64,000 nt of DNA from Cellulomonas persica. GTDB lineage: Bacteria; Actinomycetota; Actinomycetes; Actinomycetales; Cellulomonadaceae. The stretch is from NCBI RefSeq assembly GCF_007989825.1, contig NZ_BJUA01000008.1:119840-183839 (forward strand). The letters run 5' to 3'. Within the stretch, counting starts at the first letter, position 1. Every line of letters begins with the position of its first letter. The position numbers and the translations under genes were made by a program. This document shows positions 55,005 to 64,000 of the stretch, piece by piece. The notes under the pieces are model-generated. The model worked only from the letters and a program-made list of their open reading frames with translations, ran no database searches and was not told where the DNA came from.

Positions 55005-55020
55005 CCCTCCGGACGTGAGC

Positions 55021-55062
55021 ACGACGGAGGGGCTCGGCTGCGCGGTCGAGCCCCTCCGTCGT
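55021..55062. terminator. 16-bp perfect hairpin between amylopullulanase and esterase
   Basis: ACGACGGAGGGGCTCG (55021-55036) pairs with 55047-55062 across a 10-nt loop. It serves two convergent genes. No T-tract. Confidence 0.83.
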
Positions 55063-55081
55063 CGCGGTGTCGGTCAGCGGG

Positions 55082-56545
55082 TCAGCCGCACGTCACGCCG
55101 TTCAGCGCGAACGACGCCGGCGGCGCGGTCGAGCCCGTGTGGTTCGCGTTGAACCCGAGCTGCACGGTGCCGCCCGGCGGGAGGGTGCCGTTCCACGGGG
55201 CGTTGGTCAGCGTGACCGCCTGACCCGATGCGCTCAGGGTCGAGCTCCACACCTGGGTGATCGTCTGACCGGACGGGAGCGTGAACCGCAGGCTCCAGCC
55301 GTTGATCGTCGTCGAGCCCGCGTTGGTCACCGTGACGTTCGCGGTGAACCCCGTGTTCCACGCGTTGACCTGGTAGGCGACCCGGCAGCCGCTCGGGACG
55401 GTCGTCGTGGGGGTCGGGCTGGGGGTCGCGGTCGGCGTGGGCGACGGCGACGTGCTCGGCGTGCCCGTGGGGTTCGGCGTGGGCGTGGGCGTGGGCGTCG
55501 GTGTGGGCGTGGGCGTCGCGGTGGGCGTCGGTGCCGGGCCGTCGAGGCCGAAGAAGTGGATCGCGGACGCCGCGTCGACCGGCAGGTTGTGGCCGGTGTT
55601 CGCGTAGCTGTAGGCCTCGACGGGAGCCTGGTCGCCCGTGCCGCCGTAGCGCGTGCGCGTGACCGAGCCGTTCACCACGGTCGAGGCAGGCGTCGCGGAG
55701 ACGCCGAGCACGTTCGTCCACTGCTTGATCGCCTCGCCGTGGTTGGCGTACGCGAGCGTCGTGTCCTGCGTCCCGTGCCAGAGCTGCACACGCGGCCGCG
55801 GCCCGCTGTAGCCGGGGTAGGCGGCGCGTGCGAGGTCGCCCCACTGCTGCCCCGTGCGGCTGATCTGCCCCTGCGCGCACTGGCTGTTCCACGGCGCCTG
55901 GTTCGACGAGCCCGGCGGGGGAGAGCTGGTCGAGAAGCACGTCGCCGGGACACCCGCGAACGCCGCGCCGGCCGCGAACACGTCGGGGTACGTCGCGAGC
56001 AGCACCTGCGTCGTCATCGCGCCCGACGAGACGCCGGTGACGAACACGCGGCTCGGGTCGGTCGAGAACCTCGACTGCACGTACGTGACCATGTTCGCGA
56101 TGCTCGTCGGGTCGCTGGCGCCCCCGTGCGTGAGGGCCTGCGACGACGAGACGTCGAAGCACTGGCCCGGCCGGTTGGCCTGCGGGTAGATGGCGATGTA
56201 CCCGTACCGGTTCGCGAGCTCGTCGAACTGGTGACCGGTGAACATCGCCTGCGCCGAACCGGTGCAGTAGTGCGCGACGACGAGCACCGGCGCCCGCGCC
56301 GCGACGTTGTCCGGCACGTACAGGTACATCCCGAGCTGGCCGGGGTTCGAGCCGAAGCTCGACACCTGCACGAGCGAGGCCGCGTGGGCGGGCGTGGCGA
56401 CCAGCGTCGCGGTGCCCAGCAGGCCCACCGCGGCCAGCACCGCCGTGATCGCGGCCAGCGCCGCGCTCGCGGCGGCGCGCCGTCGTCGCCCGCGCTGCGG
56501 GACGGGCGTCGTCAGGGGTGGCCGTGTCATGGCTGGCCTCGTCAT
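55082..56545 (-). CDS. Secreted CE1-type esterase (PHB-depolymerase/acetylxylan esterase-like) with CBM2
   Basis: 487 residues. A long signal peptide (about 1-55, ending THAA-like at ATPAHA) precedes an alpha/beta-hydrolase (about 57-340) with the nucleophile Ser in GVSSGA (about residue 172), an oxyanion block [10 protein letters not shown], acid in WHGTQD and base His in [10 protein letters not shown] neutral PT linker (about 343-383) leads to a family 2 carbohydrate-binding module (about 386-487) with Cys at each end, and Trp in WNTGF, INGWSL and VWSS. Probably removes acetyl or feruloyl groups from xylan while held on cellulose or xylan; a polyester substrate is less likely with CBM2. GGAGG lies before the ATG at 56545. 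Confidence 0.9.
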   Translation of the reverse strand: MTRPAMTRPPLTTPVPQRGRRRRAAASAALAAITAVLAAVGLLGTATLVATPAHAASLVQVSSFGSNPGQLGMYLYVPDNVAARAPVLVVAHYCTGSAQAMFTGHQFDELANRYGYIAIYPQANRPGQCFDVSSSQALTHGGASDPTSIANMVTYVQSRFSTDPSRVFVTGVSSGAMTTQVLLATYPDVFAAGAAFAGVPATCFSTSSPPPGSSNQAPWNSQCAQGQISRTGQQWGDLARAAYPGYSGPRPRVQLWHGTQDTTLAYANHGEAIKQWTNVLGVSATPASTVVNGSVTRTRYGGTGDQAPVEAYSYANTGHNLPVDAASAIHFFGLDGPAPTPTATPTPTPTPTPTPTPNPTGTPSTSPSPTPTATPSPTPTTTVPSGCRVAYQVNAWNTGFTANVTVTNAGSTTINGWSLRFTLPSGQTITQVWSSTLSASGQAVTLTNAPWNGTLPPGGTVQLGFNANHTGSTAPPASFALNGVTCG

Positions 56546-56714
56546 CGTCGACCTCCGGGTGGTGAGCCGGCCCGGCGCGCGGCCCTGGTCGGCACGCTCG
56601 TCGTCGCCTCTCGGGTCGGCAAGGGCAGCCCGGACGGTGAACCGATTCGCGTCGCGACCAGGTCCGACGCGGGCGCGCGGCCCGGCGTGCCCGTCGTGCG
56701 TGCGTGAGCCGCGA

Positions 56715-57785
<1,071 letters not shown>

Positions 57786-57831
57786 CATGTCGCACCGCGA
57801 CGCGCACACGCCGTACGCCGAGGACTGAGCC

Positions 57832-58101
57832 GTGCGGATCGCGATCCGGGTCAAGCCCGGTGCGTCCCGCACGCGCGTCGGCGGTGCCCACGGGGACGCG
57901 CTCGTCGTCGCCGTGTCCGCGCGCGCGGTGGACGGCGCCGCGACGGAGGCGGCGCTCGCGGCGGTCGCCGACGCGTTCGGCGTCCGCCGCCGGCACGTCG
58001 ACCTCGTCGCAGGGGCGACGAGCAGGGACAAGGTCGTCGAGCTCGACGACACCGCGCTGGTCGACGGCCCGGCCCGCCTGGTCGAGCTCCGAGCCGGGTG
58101 A
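57832..58101 (+). CDS. DUF167 (YggU-like) small protein
   Basis: 89 residues. [42 protein letters not shown] and [16 protein letters not shown] match the DUF167/YggU alpha-beta fold, for which no function is established. GTG start; 46 bp after mdh and probably on the same mRNA. The key Lys-Pro-Gly and the Gly-x-x-Ser-Arg-x-Lys block are present. Confidence 0.85.
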   Translation: MRIAIRVKPGASRTRVGGAHGDALVVAVSARAVDGAATEAALAAVADAFGVRRRHVDLVAGATSRDKVVELDDTALVDGPARLVELRAG

Positions 58102-58146
58102 GCAGGGCGGCGCGACTCGTAGCGCGACAGCCTGTGCCCGAGGGCG

Positions 58147-58746
58147 TCAGGCCAGCTCCCTGCGCACCACGACGCGAGGTCGCCCGCCGCTGCGGCCCGT
58201 GGTCGGTGCTGCGACGTGGAACCCGGCCCGCTCGAACAGCCGCGTCGTGCCGACGTAGCCCGAGATGACGTCCACGCGCTCGCCGGCCTCGACCTGCACC
58301 GGGTAGCCCTCGACCACCTCCGCGCCGTGCGCCGCGGCGTGCGCGACCGCGCCCTCGAGCAGCGGGAGCATCAGCCCGCGCCCGCGGTAGCCGCCGCGCA
58401 CGACGAAGCACACGACGCTCCACGCGTCGCGCTCGTCGACGAACGGGAGCGTGCGCGAGTGCATGAGCCGCCGGTACGTGGTGCGCGGCGCGACCGAGCA
58501 CCACCCCGCCGGCACGTCGTCGACGTACGCGACCACGCCGGGGCCGGGCTCGTCGGCACACTGCTCCCGCATGTAGGCCGGGCGGTCGTCGTTCGCCACC
58601 CGGGAGTCGCGGTAGGCCATGCACCAGCAGCCCTGGCCGCCGGGCTTCTTCACCCCGACGACCTCGGCGAAGTCCTCGAACCTCCCGACCGCCGAGCGCA
58701 CGACGACCTCGTCGAGGGACAGGCGGGGAAGCGGAGCGCGAGCCAT
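58147..58746 (-). CDS. GNAT-family N-acetyltransferase
   Basis: 199 residues. The acetyl-CoA pyrophosphate loop VVRGGYRGRGLMLPLLEGA (R/QxxGxG type) lies at about 112-130, after beta-strand WSVVCFVV. An N-terminal Cys-rich patch (GGQGCWCMAY) is unusual but recurs in a subgroup of actinobacterial GNAT proteins. Substrate unknown. The ATG at 58746 stands 6 nt after TAGCGT on the minus strand (58758-58753), pointing to a leaderless mRNA. Confidence 0.85.
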   Translation of the reverse strand: MARAPLPRLSLDEVVVRSAVGRFEDFAEVVGVKKPGGQGCWCMAYRDSRVANDDRPAYMREQCADEPGPGVVAYVDDVPAGWCSVAPRTTYRRLMHSRTLPFVDERDAWSVVCFVVRGGYRGRGLMLPLLEGAVAHAAAHGAEVVEGYPVQVEAGERVDVISGYVGTTRLFERAGFHVAAPTTGRSGGRPRVVVRRELA

Positions 58747-58752
58747 GCGGTC

Positions 58753-58758
58753 ACGCTA
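58753..58758 (-). promoter_or_regulatory. -10 box TAGCGT of the GNAT gene, leaderless spacing
   Basis: On the minus strand TAGCGT ends 6 nt before the ATG at 58746. It overlaps the tail of the gene relic described next. Confidence 0.5.
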
Positions 58759-58926
58759 GCCACGACCTCCGACACCGCTGCCGCAGGTCAGACCGTGACG
58801 GCTCGGGGGCAGGGGTCAGCGGGGGGGTGAACGACGTGGAGCAGGTGCGCCCGGCCGACGTCGTCACGGTGACCTTCACCTTGTAGCCCTTGGTCGCGCG
58901 GCCGATCTTGTACTGCACCGGTGTCT
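58754..58926 (-). pseudogene. Possible C-terminal remnant of a secreted protein
   Basis: A short reading stretch after the permease stop codes for YKIGRATKGYKVKVTVTTSA, then GRTCSTSFTP, which looks like real beta-strand protein sequence, not a chance frame. It lacks a start and merges upstream with an out-of-frame part of the permease gene. A run of seven C (minus strand; about 58824-58830) follows; one C fewer would end the frame at once as FTPR-stop. It could be the end of a decayed gene. Alternatively it is a chance frame. Confidence 0.35.
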
Positions 58927-61173
58927 TCACTCCGTCCGGGTCGTGGCGGGATCCGTGGTCCGACGCAGCAGATCGAACGTCGACGCGATCACCCCGAGAG
59001 CGACGGCGAGCCCGATACCCACCGCAATCCAGTACCCGGTGCCCGGCGCGTGCACGTCGTACCCGAGCTGGGCGCGCAGGAAGAGCTGCGCGGCCCCGAA
59101 CCCGGCGCTCACCGCGACGAGCGCGCCCACGAGCAAGGGGACCGCGGTCTCGTACGTCACGACACGGCGCAGCAGCGCGAGCGGTGCGCCCGTCAGCCGC
59201 AGCAGCGCGAAGGGGCGCTTGCGCTCGCTCACGCCGGCAGCGGCGCCCACCGCGAGGCTGCACCCGCCGACGACGAGGCTCACGGCGACGACGACGTCCG
59301 CGAGGCGTCCGTACAACGCGAGGCTGCTCGTCGACGACGCCTGCGCCTCGTGCACCGTCCACGGCGTCTGCGCGTCGGGCAATGCGGCGCTGAGCACCGT
59401 GCGCGCGGTCTCGACGGCGCTCGTCGAGCCGTCGGTCCGGACGACGACCGACAGCGGGTCGCGCTCGGCGAGCGCGCCTGGGTCGAGGGCGGCGGTCGGC
59501 CAGGTGACGCCCTCGTCGTCGGTGAACGCGTCGAACGCGAGCAAGGCGACCTCGGCGCCGGGTGCGCACGCCCCGAGGCTCGGCAGGTCCGCGAGGTCGT
59601 CGCACCGGGCGTAGGCGGGCATGCCCCAGTGGTCACCCAGCCCGAGCTCCTCGGGCGGGGCGTCCGGGCCGACGCGCAGCACCGCGGCGGCGCCGACCCC
59701 CGCGATGTCCCGGAGGTCGTCGGTCAGGCCCTCGGGCACGCGGTACGCGGCATCGACCGGCCGCCGCACGTCGAGGTGCTGCACGATCAGGTCCCCCGTC
59801 GAGGTCGGGGTGGACGTCGGCCCGCGCTCCGCGACGAACGTCGTGACGGTCGCGGTGGCCGCCGTGCCGATGAACAGCGCGAGGGTCAGGCCGCTGACCG
59901 CACGGAACGCGGCGCGCGGGTCGTCGCCCACGCGTCGGGCGGCGAGCAGCGCGGCCGGGCGCCTGGTGCGCGCGACGAGCACCCGCGAACCCGCGCGCGT
60001 GAGCCACGGCCCCGCGACGACCAAGCCCGCCACGACCACGGCGACGCCGCCGAGGTAGGCGGCGAGCTGCGCGTCGGTCCCCTCGGGCGGTCCGACGACG
60101 GCCAGCGCGCCGAGCCACGCGATCCCCGTGACCAGCGGCGCGACGCGCCAGGCGCCCGGGGCAGGTGGGGTCGTGCGCCGCGCCACGCCTAGCGGCGAGA
60201 CGACCGCGCGGCGCAGGGCGACACGCGCGGCCACGGCGGCCAGGAGCGGGATGCCGACGACGACGAGCACCACGTCCTGGACCGTGAGCGTGACGTCGTC
60301 GGGGAAGAACCGCGAGCCTGTGAACGGGACCTGCGCGACCACCGGTCGCAGCACCGCGAGCACCGCGAAGCCGAGGACCGTGCCCGTGGCGGCGGTGATC
60401 GCGGCCTCGATGGCGGCGATCGTCCGGATCTGGCGTGGCGTCGCGCCGACGAGCCGCATCGCCGCGAAGCGCTGCTCGCGTCGCGCGGACGACAGTCGCG
60501 TCGCTGAGCCGAGGAGCACCGCGATCGGCAGGACGAGCCCGACCGCCACGACGCCCACGACGAGCGCGACGGCGTCGGCATTGAGCCCGAGGCCCACGGC
60601 GCACGTCTCGCCCTCGCACCGGTCGGGTGCGGTCGTGGCGATGCTGGTGACCTGCTGCGCGTGCGGCGAGGCGGCGAGCTCGGCGGGCGTGCGGCCCACG
60701 ACGACGAGCAGCGAGTCGGGTGACGGGAGCCCGGCCTCGCCGATCGTGCCGACGAGCGTCGGCGAGCCGTAACGAGCCGCGAGCTGCTCGTCCGGCGTGC
60801 TCGCGAGCAGCTCGACCATGGCGGGGGAGGCGACGTACTCGCCCGGACCGGGCAGTGCCTCGATCCCCGGCGGGAGCGGGCCGTCGGGGCCCGTGGTGGC
60901 GACGTCGACGCGGCCGATCGTGCGGTTGTCGAAGGTGTCGCCGCGCAGCTGCCACCACACCGGGTCGGCCGCGACGGCCGCGCCGGGCTCGGGCGGGACG
61001 AATCCCGTCTCGAGCCACGCGTACCGCTGGTTCTGCGCGGTCATGGCGTGCAGGCTCGCGAGCACCGTGAGCAGCAGCCCCGTCCCGAGCGCAACCGCAG
61101 CCGCGGTCATGACGAAGCGCACGAGGGCCTCGCGGCCGCCGGTGACGGTGAGCCGCGCGCCGAGCCGGATCAC
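58927..61173 (-). CDS. FtsX-type ABC transporter permease
   Basis: 748 residues of the two-FtsX-domain (MacB/LolC-like) type. Helix 1 at about 18-40 (LVRFVMTAAAVALGTGLLLTV), an outside domain (about 45-195), a first three-to-four-helix block (about 200-400; REQRFAAMRLVGATPRQIRTI), a second outside domain (about 440-620) and a C-terminal block (about 625-735; SERKRPFALLRLTGAPLALL). Start overlaps the ATPase stop by 4 bp. Together with PadR and the ATPase it forms an inducible export or envelope-response system. The substrate is not apparent. Confidence 0.87.
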   Translation of the reverse strand: MIRLGARLTVTGGREALVRFVMTAAAVALGTGLLLTVLASLHAMTAQNQRYAWLETGFVPPEPGAAVAADPVWWQLRGDTFDNRTIGRVDVATTGPDGPLPPGIEALPGPGEYVASPAMVELLASTPDEQLAARYGSPTLVGTIGEAGLPSPDSLLVVVGRTPAELAASPHAQQVTSIATTAPDRCEGETCAVGLGLNADAVALVVGVVAVGLVLPIAVLLGSATRLSSARREQRFAAMRLVGATPRQIRTIAAIEAAITAATGTVLGFAVLAVLRPVVAQVPFTGSRFFPDDVTLTVQDVVLVVVGIPLLAAVAARVALRRAVVSPLGVARRTTPPAPGAWRVAPLVTGIAWLGALAVVGPPEGTDAQLAAYLGGVAVVVAGLVVAGPWLTRAGSRVLVARTRRPAALLAARRVGDDPRAAFRAVSGLTLALFIGTAATATVTTFVAERGPTSTPTSTGDLIVQHLDVRRPVDAAYRVPEGLTDDLRDIAGVGAAAVLRVGPDAPPEELGLGDHWGMPAYARCDDLADLPSLGACAPGAEVALLAFDAFTDDEGVTWPTAALDPGALAERDPLSVVVRTDGSTSAVETARTVLSAALPDAQTPWTVHEAQASSTSSLALYGRLADVVVAVSLVVGGCSLAVGAAAGVSERKRPFALLRLTGAPLALLRRVVTYETAVPLLVGALVAVSAGFGAAQLFLRAQLGYDVHAPGTGYWIAVGIGLAVALGVIASTFDLLRRTTDPATTRTE

Positions 61174-61886
61174 GGCTCACCCGCGGGGCTCGTGGGCACC
61201 GGCGCAGGTGCCGAGGTGGGCGAGGTCACGCGTCCGTCCCGCACGAGCACGAGCCGGTCGGCGTACGCGGCGACGCGCGCCTCGTGCGTCACGAGCACCA
61301 CGGTCGTGCCCTGCTCGCGTGCCGCGAGGGTGAGCAGGTCCATGACGTGCTCACCCGTGAGCGAGTCGAGGGCTCCTGTGGGCTCGTCGGCGAACAGCAC
61401 GTCCGGCTGCGCGACGAGTCCGCGCGCGAGGGCCACGCGCTGCGCCTGACCGCCGGACAGCTCGCCCGACCGCCGGTCCTCGAGCCCGCCGATCCCGAGT
61501 CGTTCGAACCAGGGCCGAGCGGCGTCGAGCGCACGAGTCCGCGAGCAGCCGGCGAGCAGGAGCGGGAGTGCGACGTTCTCGAGCGTGCTGAGCTCGGGCA
61601 CGAGCTGGCCGAACTGAAAGACGAACCCGAACCGGTCGCGGCGCAGGGCGCTGCGCGCGGTCTCGTCGAGGGAGTCGATCCGGCTGCCGTGGAAACGCAC
61701 CTCGCCCTCGTCAGGCACGAGGATGCCCGCGAGGCAGTGCAGCAGCGTGGTCTTCCCCGACCCGCTCGGGCCCATGATCGCGAGCAGCTCGCCGCGCGCG
61801 ACCGTCAGGTCGGCGCCGCGCAGCGCGGGCGTCGCGCCGAACGACAGGCTCAGGCCCACCGCCTCGAGCACCGGTGCCGTCGTCAT
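61170..61886 (-). CDS. ABC transporter ATP-binding protein (MacB/LolD-like) partnered with the FtsX permease
   Basis: 238 residues. Walker A GPSGSGKTT (about 37-45), Q-loop FQFGQLVPELST, signature LSGGQAQRVALARGL, Walker B VLFADEPTGALD and H-loop VTHEARV are all intact. The ATG overlaps the padR stop, and its stop overlaps the permease start, both by 4 bp, so the three genes form one coupled unit. The C-terminal tail is Pro-rich. Confidence 0.93.
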   Translation of the reverse strand: MTTAPVLEAVGLSLSFGATPALRGADLTVARGELLAIMGPSGSGKTTLLHCLAGILVPDEGEVRFHGSRIDSLDETARSALRRDRFGFVFQFGQLVPELSTLENVALPLLLAGCSRTRALDAARPWFERLGIGGLEDRRSGELSGGQAQRVALARGLVAQPDVLFADEPTGALDSLTGEHVMDLLTLAAREQGTTVVLVTHEARVAAYADRLVLVRDGRVTSPTSAPAPVPTSPAGEP

Positions 61887-62407
61887 GCCCCGACCTCCCG
61901 CGCGAGCTGGTCGAGCCGCGCGACCGTGGTGTCGATCCACCGCAGATCGGCCTCCAGGTGGAACAGCGCGTTGTCCGCCAGGAGCGTGTCGACGAGCCCT
62001 GCGGTGCGGCGCAGCTCGGTGAGCTCGCGCATGCGCTGCACGTGCGCGAGCTTCTGCGCGTCGAGGTAGGCGTGCGCGTCCCGCCCGAGCAGGAGGGCGA
62101 GCACCACCTTGCTGAACAGCACCGAGTGCAGGTGGGGCTCGGGCGCGACGGGCTCGCGCAGCCAGGTCTCGACGTCGGACGCGCCCTCGGGCGTGATGAC
62201 GTACCGCTTGCGCTCGGGACCGGCGCCGCTCTCTGCCTCTCCGACGACCACCTTGCCGTCCCGCGCGAGCCGCCCGAGCGTCGAGTACAGCTGCCCGAAC
62301 GGCAACGGGCGACCGTGGGCGAACAGGTCGTCGTACGTGCGCTTGAGGTCGTAGCCGTGGGACGGCTCGCGCTCGAGGAGTCCGAGGAGGGTCAGCGGAA
62401 CGCTCAT
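61883..62407 (-). CDS. PadR-family transcriptional regulator
   Basis: 174 residues. The winged-helix N-terminus (about 1-85) shows LTLLGLLEREPSHGYDLKRT, LPFGQLYSTLGRLARDGKV and the wing GPERKRYVITPEG; the C-terminal helices (about 95-170) belong to the PadR_C dimerisation type. It leads the PadR-ATPase-permease unit and presumably represses it until an exported compound binds. The ATG at 62407 is preferred over an in-frame TTG two codons earlier. A TTATAG box ends 6 nt before the ATG. Confidence 0.92.
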   Translation of the reverse strand: MSVPLTLLGLLEREPSHGYDLKRTYDDLFAHGRPLPFGQLYSTLGRLARDGKVVVGEAESGAGPERKRYVITPEGASDVETWLREPVAPEPHLHSVLFSKVVLALLLGRDAHAYLDAQKLAHVQRMRELTELRRTAGLVDTLLADNALFHLEADLRWIDTTVARLDQLAREVGA

Positions 62408-62412
62408 GGGCA

Positions 62413-62444
62413 ACTATAACCTGGAGATATACCCTGAGGGAATA
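62413..62444 (-). promoter_or_regulatory. PadR promoter with AT-rich operator
   Basis: An AT-rich patch in otherwise GC-rich DNA. TTATAG (minus strand, 62419-62414) is the -10. TATACCCT-G-AGGGAATA (62428-62444; 7 of 8 positions paired) is a dyad over the -35 region. Both fit autoregulation by the PadR protein. Confidence 0.55.
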
Positions 62445-62483
62445 GTCAGGCCGACGGCCACGCGTCAGAGGTGTGGCGAGGTC

Positions 62484-63359
62484 TCAGCGGAAGACGATCG
62501 TGCGGTGCCCGTCGAGCAGCACGCGGTGCTCGGCGTGCCAGCGCACGGCGCGTGCCAGCGCACGCCGTTCGACGTCCTGCCCGAGCGCGACGAGGTCGTC
62601 GACCGAACGCGTGTGGTCCACCCGCTCGACGTCCTGCTCGATGATCGGCCCCTCGTCGAGGTCGCCCGTCACGTAGTGCGCGGTCGCACCGATGAGCTTG
62701 ACGCCGCGGTCGTGCGCCTGCGCGTACGGGCGGGCGCCCTTGAACGACGGCAGGAACGAGTGGTGGATGTTGATGACGCGGCCCTCGAGCCGGCGGCACA
62801 GGTCGTCGGACAGGATCTGCATGTAGCGGGCCAGCACGACGAGCTCGACGTCGAGCTCGTCGACGAGCGCGAGCAGGCGCGCCTCGGCGTCGGCCTTCGT
62901 CGCGGGGGTCACCGGCACGTGGTGGAACGGGATGCCGTAGAACTGCGCGAGCGGCTCGAGCACGGTGTGGTTCGAGACCACGGAGACGATGTCGATCGGC
63001 AGCTTCTCCGAGCGCTGCCGGAACGCGAGGTCGTTGAGGCAGTGCGCCGCGGTCGAGCCCAGGACGAGCGTGCGGACCGGGCGGCCTGCGACGTCGAGCG
63101 ACCACTGCAGGTCGAACTCCGCCTCGAGGTGCGTGAGCGCCGCGGCGAGCGCGTCGTACGTGGCCGCGGAGGTGACCTGCACCCGCATGAAGAAGAGCCC
63201 GGACAGCGGGTCCCCGAACTGCTGCGACTCGGTGATGTTCCCGCCGTGCTCGGCGAGCAGCCCCGCCACCGCGTGCACGATCCCGGGTCGGTCCGGGCAG
63301 GAGAGCGTCAGGACCCAGTGGGTCTCGGCGGTCGACAGGGGGCTCGCAGTGTGGGACAC
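62484..63359 (-). CDS. purU: Formyltetrahydrofolate deformylase
   Basis: Hydrolyses 10-formyl-THF to formate and THF, balancing one-carbon pools and making formate for PurT where that enzyme exists. 291 residues: an N-terminal ACT domain (about 10-85; WVLTLSCPDRPGIVHAVAGL), then a formyltransferase domain with NHTVLEPLA, the catalytic block INIHHSFLPSFKGARPY and the Asp in the later TGDLDEGPII. Starts with GTG at 63359; TACTCT lies 8 nt upstream. The divergent GNAT gene begins 49 bp away. Confidence 0.95.
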   Translation of the reverse strand: MSHTASPLSTAETHWVLTLSCPDRPGIVHAVAGLLAEHGGNITESQQFGDPLSGLFFMRVQVTSAATYDALAAALTHLEAEFDLQWSLDVAGRPVRTLVLGSTAAHCLNDLAFRQRSEKLPIDIVSVVSNHTVLEPLAQFYGIPFHHVPVTPATKADAEARLLALVDELDVELVVLARYMQILSDDLCRRLEGRVINIHHSFLPSFKGARPYAQAHDRGVKLIGATAHYVTGDLDEGPIIEQDVERVDHTRSVDDLVALGQDVERRALARAVRWHAEHRVLLDGHRTIVFR

Positions 63360-63408
63360 GAGGTCCGAGAGTAGTGCGCTGCGCCGCCCGGCTGACACGA
63401 TGGGTCGC

Positions 63409-63912
63409 ATGACGGCCGAACTCGACATCCGCCAGGTGACCACCGACGAGGCCGGTGAGCTGTTCACCTTGCGCCGCGCCGCGTTCGTCACCGAGGCCCA
63501 GCAGTACGGCGACCCGCACATCCCGCCGCTCACGCAGACGCTCGAGGAGCTCGTCGCGGACCTGCAGCGCGACGACGTCGTGACGCTCGGCGGCTGGGAC
63601 GGGCCGCGGCTCGTCGGGTCGATCCGCGTGCTCGTGGAGGACAAGAAGGCCACGCTCGGCCGGTTCGCCGTCGCCCCCGACCTGCAGGGTCAGGGCTTCG
63701 GCACGCAGCTCCTGCTGGCGATCCTGCCGTACCTGCCGGACGGCATCGAGGAGGTCTGGGTCTTCACCGGCCGCGACTCGGTGCAGAACATCGCGCTGTA
63801 CGCCAAGCACGGCTACGAGCACCAGCACGACCAGACCGCGGGCGACCTCACGTACGCGTTCCTGCGCAAGTCGCTCGTCGAGACGCCGGACGTCCACGAG
63901 GACGACCGCTGA
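63409..63912 (+). CDS. GNAT-family N-acetyltransferase
   Basis: 167 residues. The central GNAT fold is clear: strand LGRFAVAPDLQGQGFGTQLL with the acetyl-CoA loop Q-G-Q-G-F-G (about 85-97), and a late VWVFTGRDSVQNIALYAKHG block. It resembles small-molecule or ribosomal-type acetyltransferases, without enough to name the acceptor. CACGAT lies 7 nt before the ATG. The following gene starts 7 bp after its stop, so they are probably co-transcribed. Confidence 0.87.
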   Translation: MTAELDIRQVTTDEAGELFTLRRAAFVTEAQQYGDPHIPPLTQTLEELVADLQRDDVVTLGGWDGPRLVGSIRVLVEDKKATLGRFAVAPDLQGQGFGTQLLLAILPYLPDGIEEVWVFTGRDSVQNIALYAKHGYEHQHDQTAGDLTYAFLRKSLVETPDVHEDDR

Positions 63913-63919
63913 CCGGCCG

Positions 63920-64000
63920 GTGAGCACCCCGACCGGCCACGTCGAGGTCCCCGACCAGGTGTACCGGCTCGTCGGCGACGCCCCGTTCGTCGCCGACCCG
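63920..64000 (+). CDS. Start of an unidentified gene, cut by the window edge
   Basis: 27 codons from a GTG: STPTGHVEVPDQVYRLVGDA then PFVADP. It begins 7 bp after the GNAT stop, suggesting an operon. Not enough sequence to assign a family. No signal peptide is visible in what is present. Confidence 0.5.
   Translation, partial: MSTPTGHVEVPDQVYRLVGDAPFVADP

Noticed and set aside
47619..55022. A 2,467-codon open frame on the minus strand opposite the amylopullulanase
   Set aside because: It is the usual antisense shadow in very GC-rich DNA. The product is a low-complexity Arg/Val/Asp-rich string with no domain, while the plus strand has two complete catalytic sites.
55400..55530. Tandem repeat or minisatellite in the esterase gene
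   Set aside because: It is the coding PT linker before the CBM2 module; in frame and expected.

Overview
The window is a 64 kb piece of a very GC-rich (roughly 73-75 % by eye) actinobacterial chromosome. The gene content points to Cellulomonas or a close relative in the Micrococcales: a giant secreted amylopullulanase, a secreted CE1-type esterase with a family 2 cellulose/xylan-binding module, a phosphoketolase-phosphotransacetylase-acetate kinase operon, a chemoreceptor, and many genes whose -10 box lies 6-7 nt before the start codon, as on leaderless mRNAs. The genus is an inference from content, not from a marker gene. No rRNA, tRNA, CRISPR array, insertion sequence, phage gene or origin was seen; this is core chromosome with small accessory insertions. 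LAYOUT. 0-2.5 kb: 5' part of an iron-siderophore binding lipoprotein under a DtxR/IdeR-type iron box, then a succinate-semialdehyde dehydrogenase. 2.5-8.4 kb (minus): xfp-pta-ackA, the fructose-6-P/xylulose-5-P phosphoketolase route to acetyl-P, acetyl-CoA and acetate plus ATP. 8.6-11 kb: SURF1-like oxidase assembly protein, an unknown cytosolic protein and an unknown secreted protein. 11-15 kb (minus): a heterodimeric ABC exporter whose two ATPase domains are damaged in complementary ways. 14.9-17.9 kb: guaA, a DUF3817 protein and an unknown membrane protein. 18-22.4 kb: an envelope-stress-type module, with two membrane proteins (one PspC plus toastrack-like) facing a PspC-fused histidine kinase and a LuxR-type response regulator. 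22.5-27.7 kb: small membrane proteins, a methyl-accepting chemotaxis protein and pcrA. 27.8-30.6 kb: OatA-like acyltransferase; HTH/Clp-N pair. 30.7-34.7 kb: ABC exporter facing an orphan type VII secretion-related trio (YbaB-like, EspC-like and WXG-like membrane protein). 35-47.7 kb: a central-metabolism stretch (sucC, sucD, DUF6350, purH with a ZTP riboswitch, DUF3017, icd) interrupted by a small membrane protein, a TetR/oxidoreductase pair, an FAD reductase and an aquaporin. 48-56.5 kb: the 2,346-residue amylopullulanase and the CE1-CBM2 esterase. 56.8-64 kb: mdh, DUF167, GNAT, a PadR-ABC-FtsX operon, purU, another GNAT and the first codons of one more gene. HOW IT FITS TOGETHER. Starch and xylan side-chain breakdown outside the cell feeds glycolysis, the phosphoketolase shunt and the TCA enzymes encoded nearby. 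sucC and icd share an unusual dyad just upstream, suggesting common control, whereas mdh lacks it. Purine synthesis (guaA, purH, purU) is linked to C1 status by the riboswitch. Much of the regulation can be read in the DNA: iron box, ZTP riboswitch, dyads in front of the HTH/Clp-N pair, TetR, PadR and OatA-like genes, and alternating GCAA/TTGC half-sites over the amylopullulanase promoter. Most convergent gene ends carry long perfect hairpins without T-tracts.
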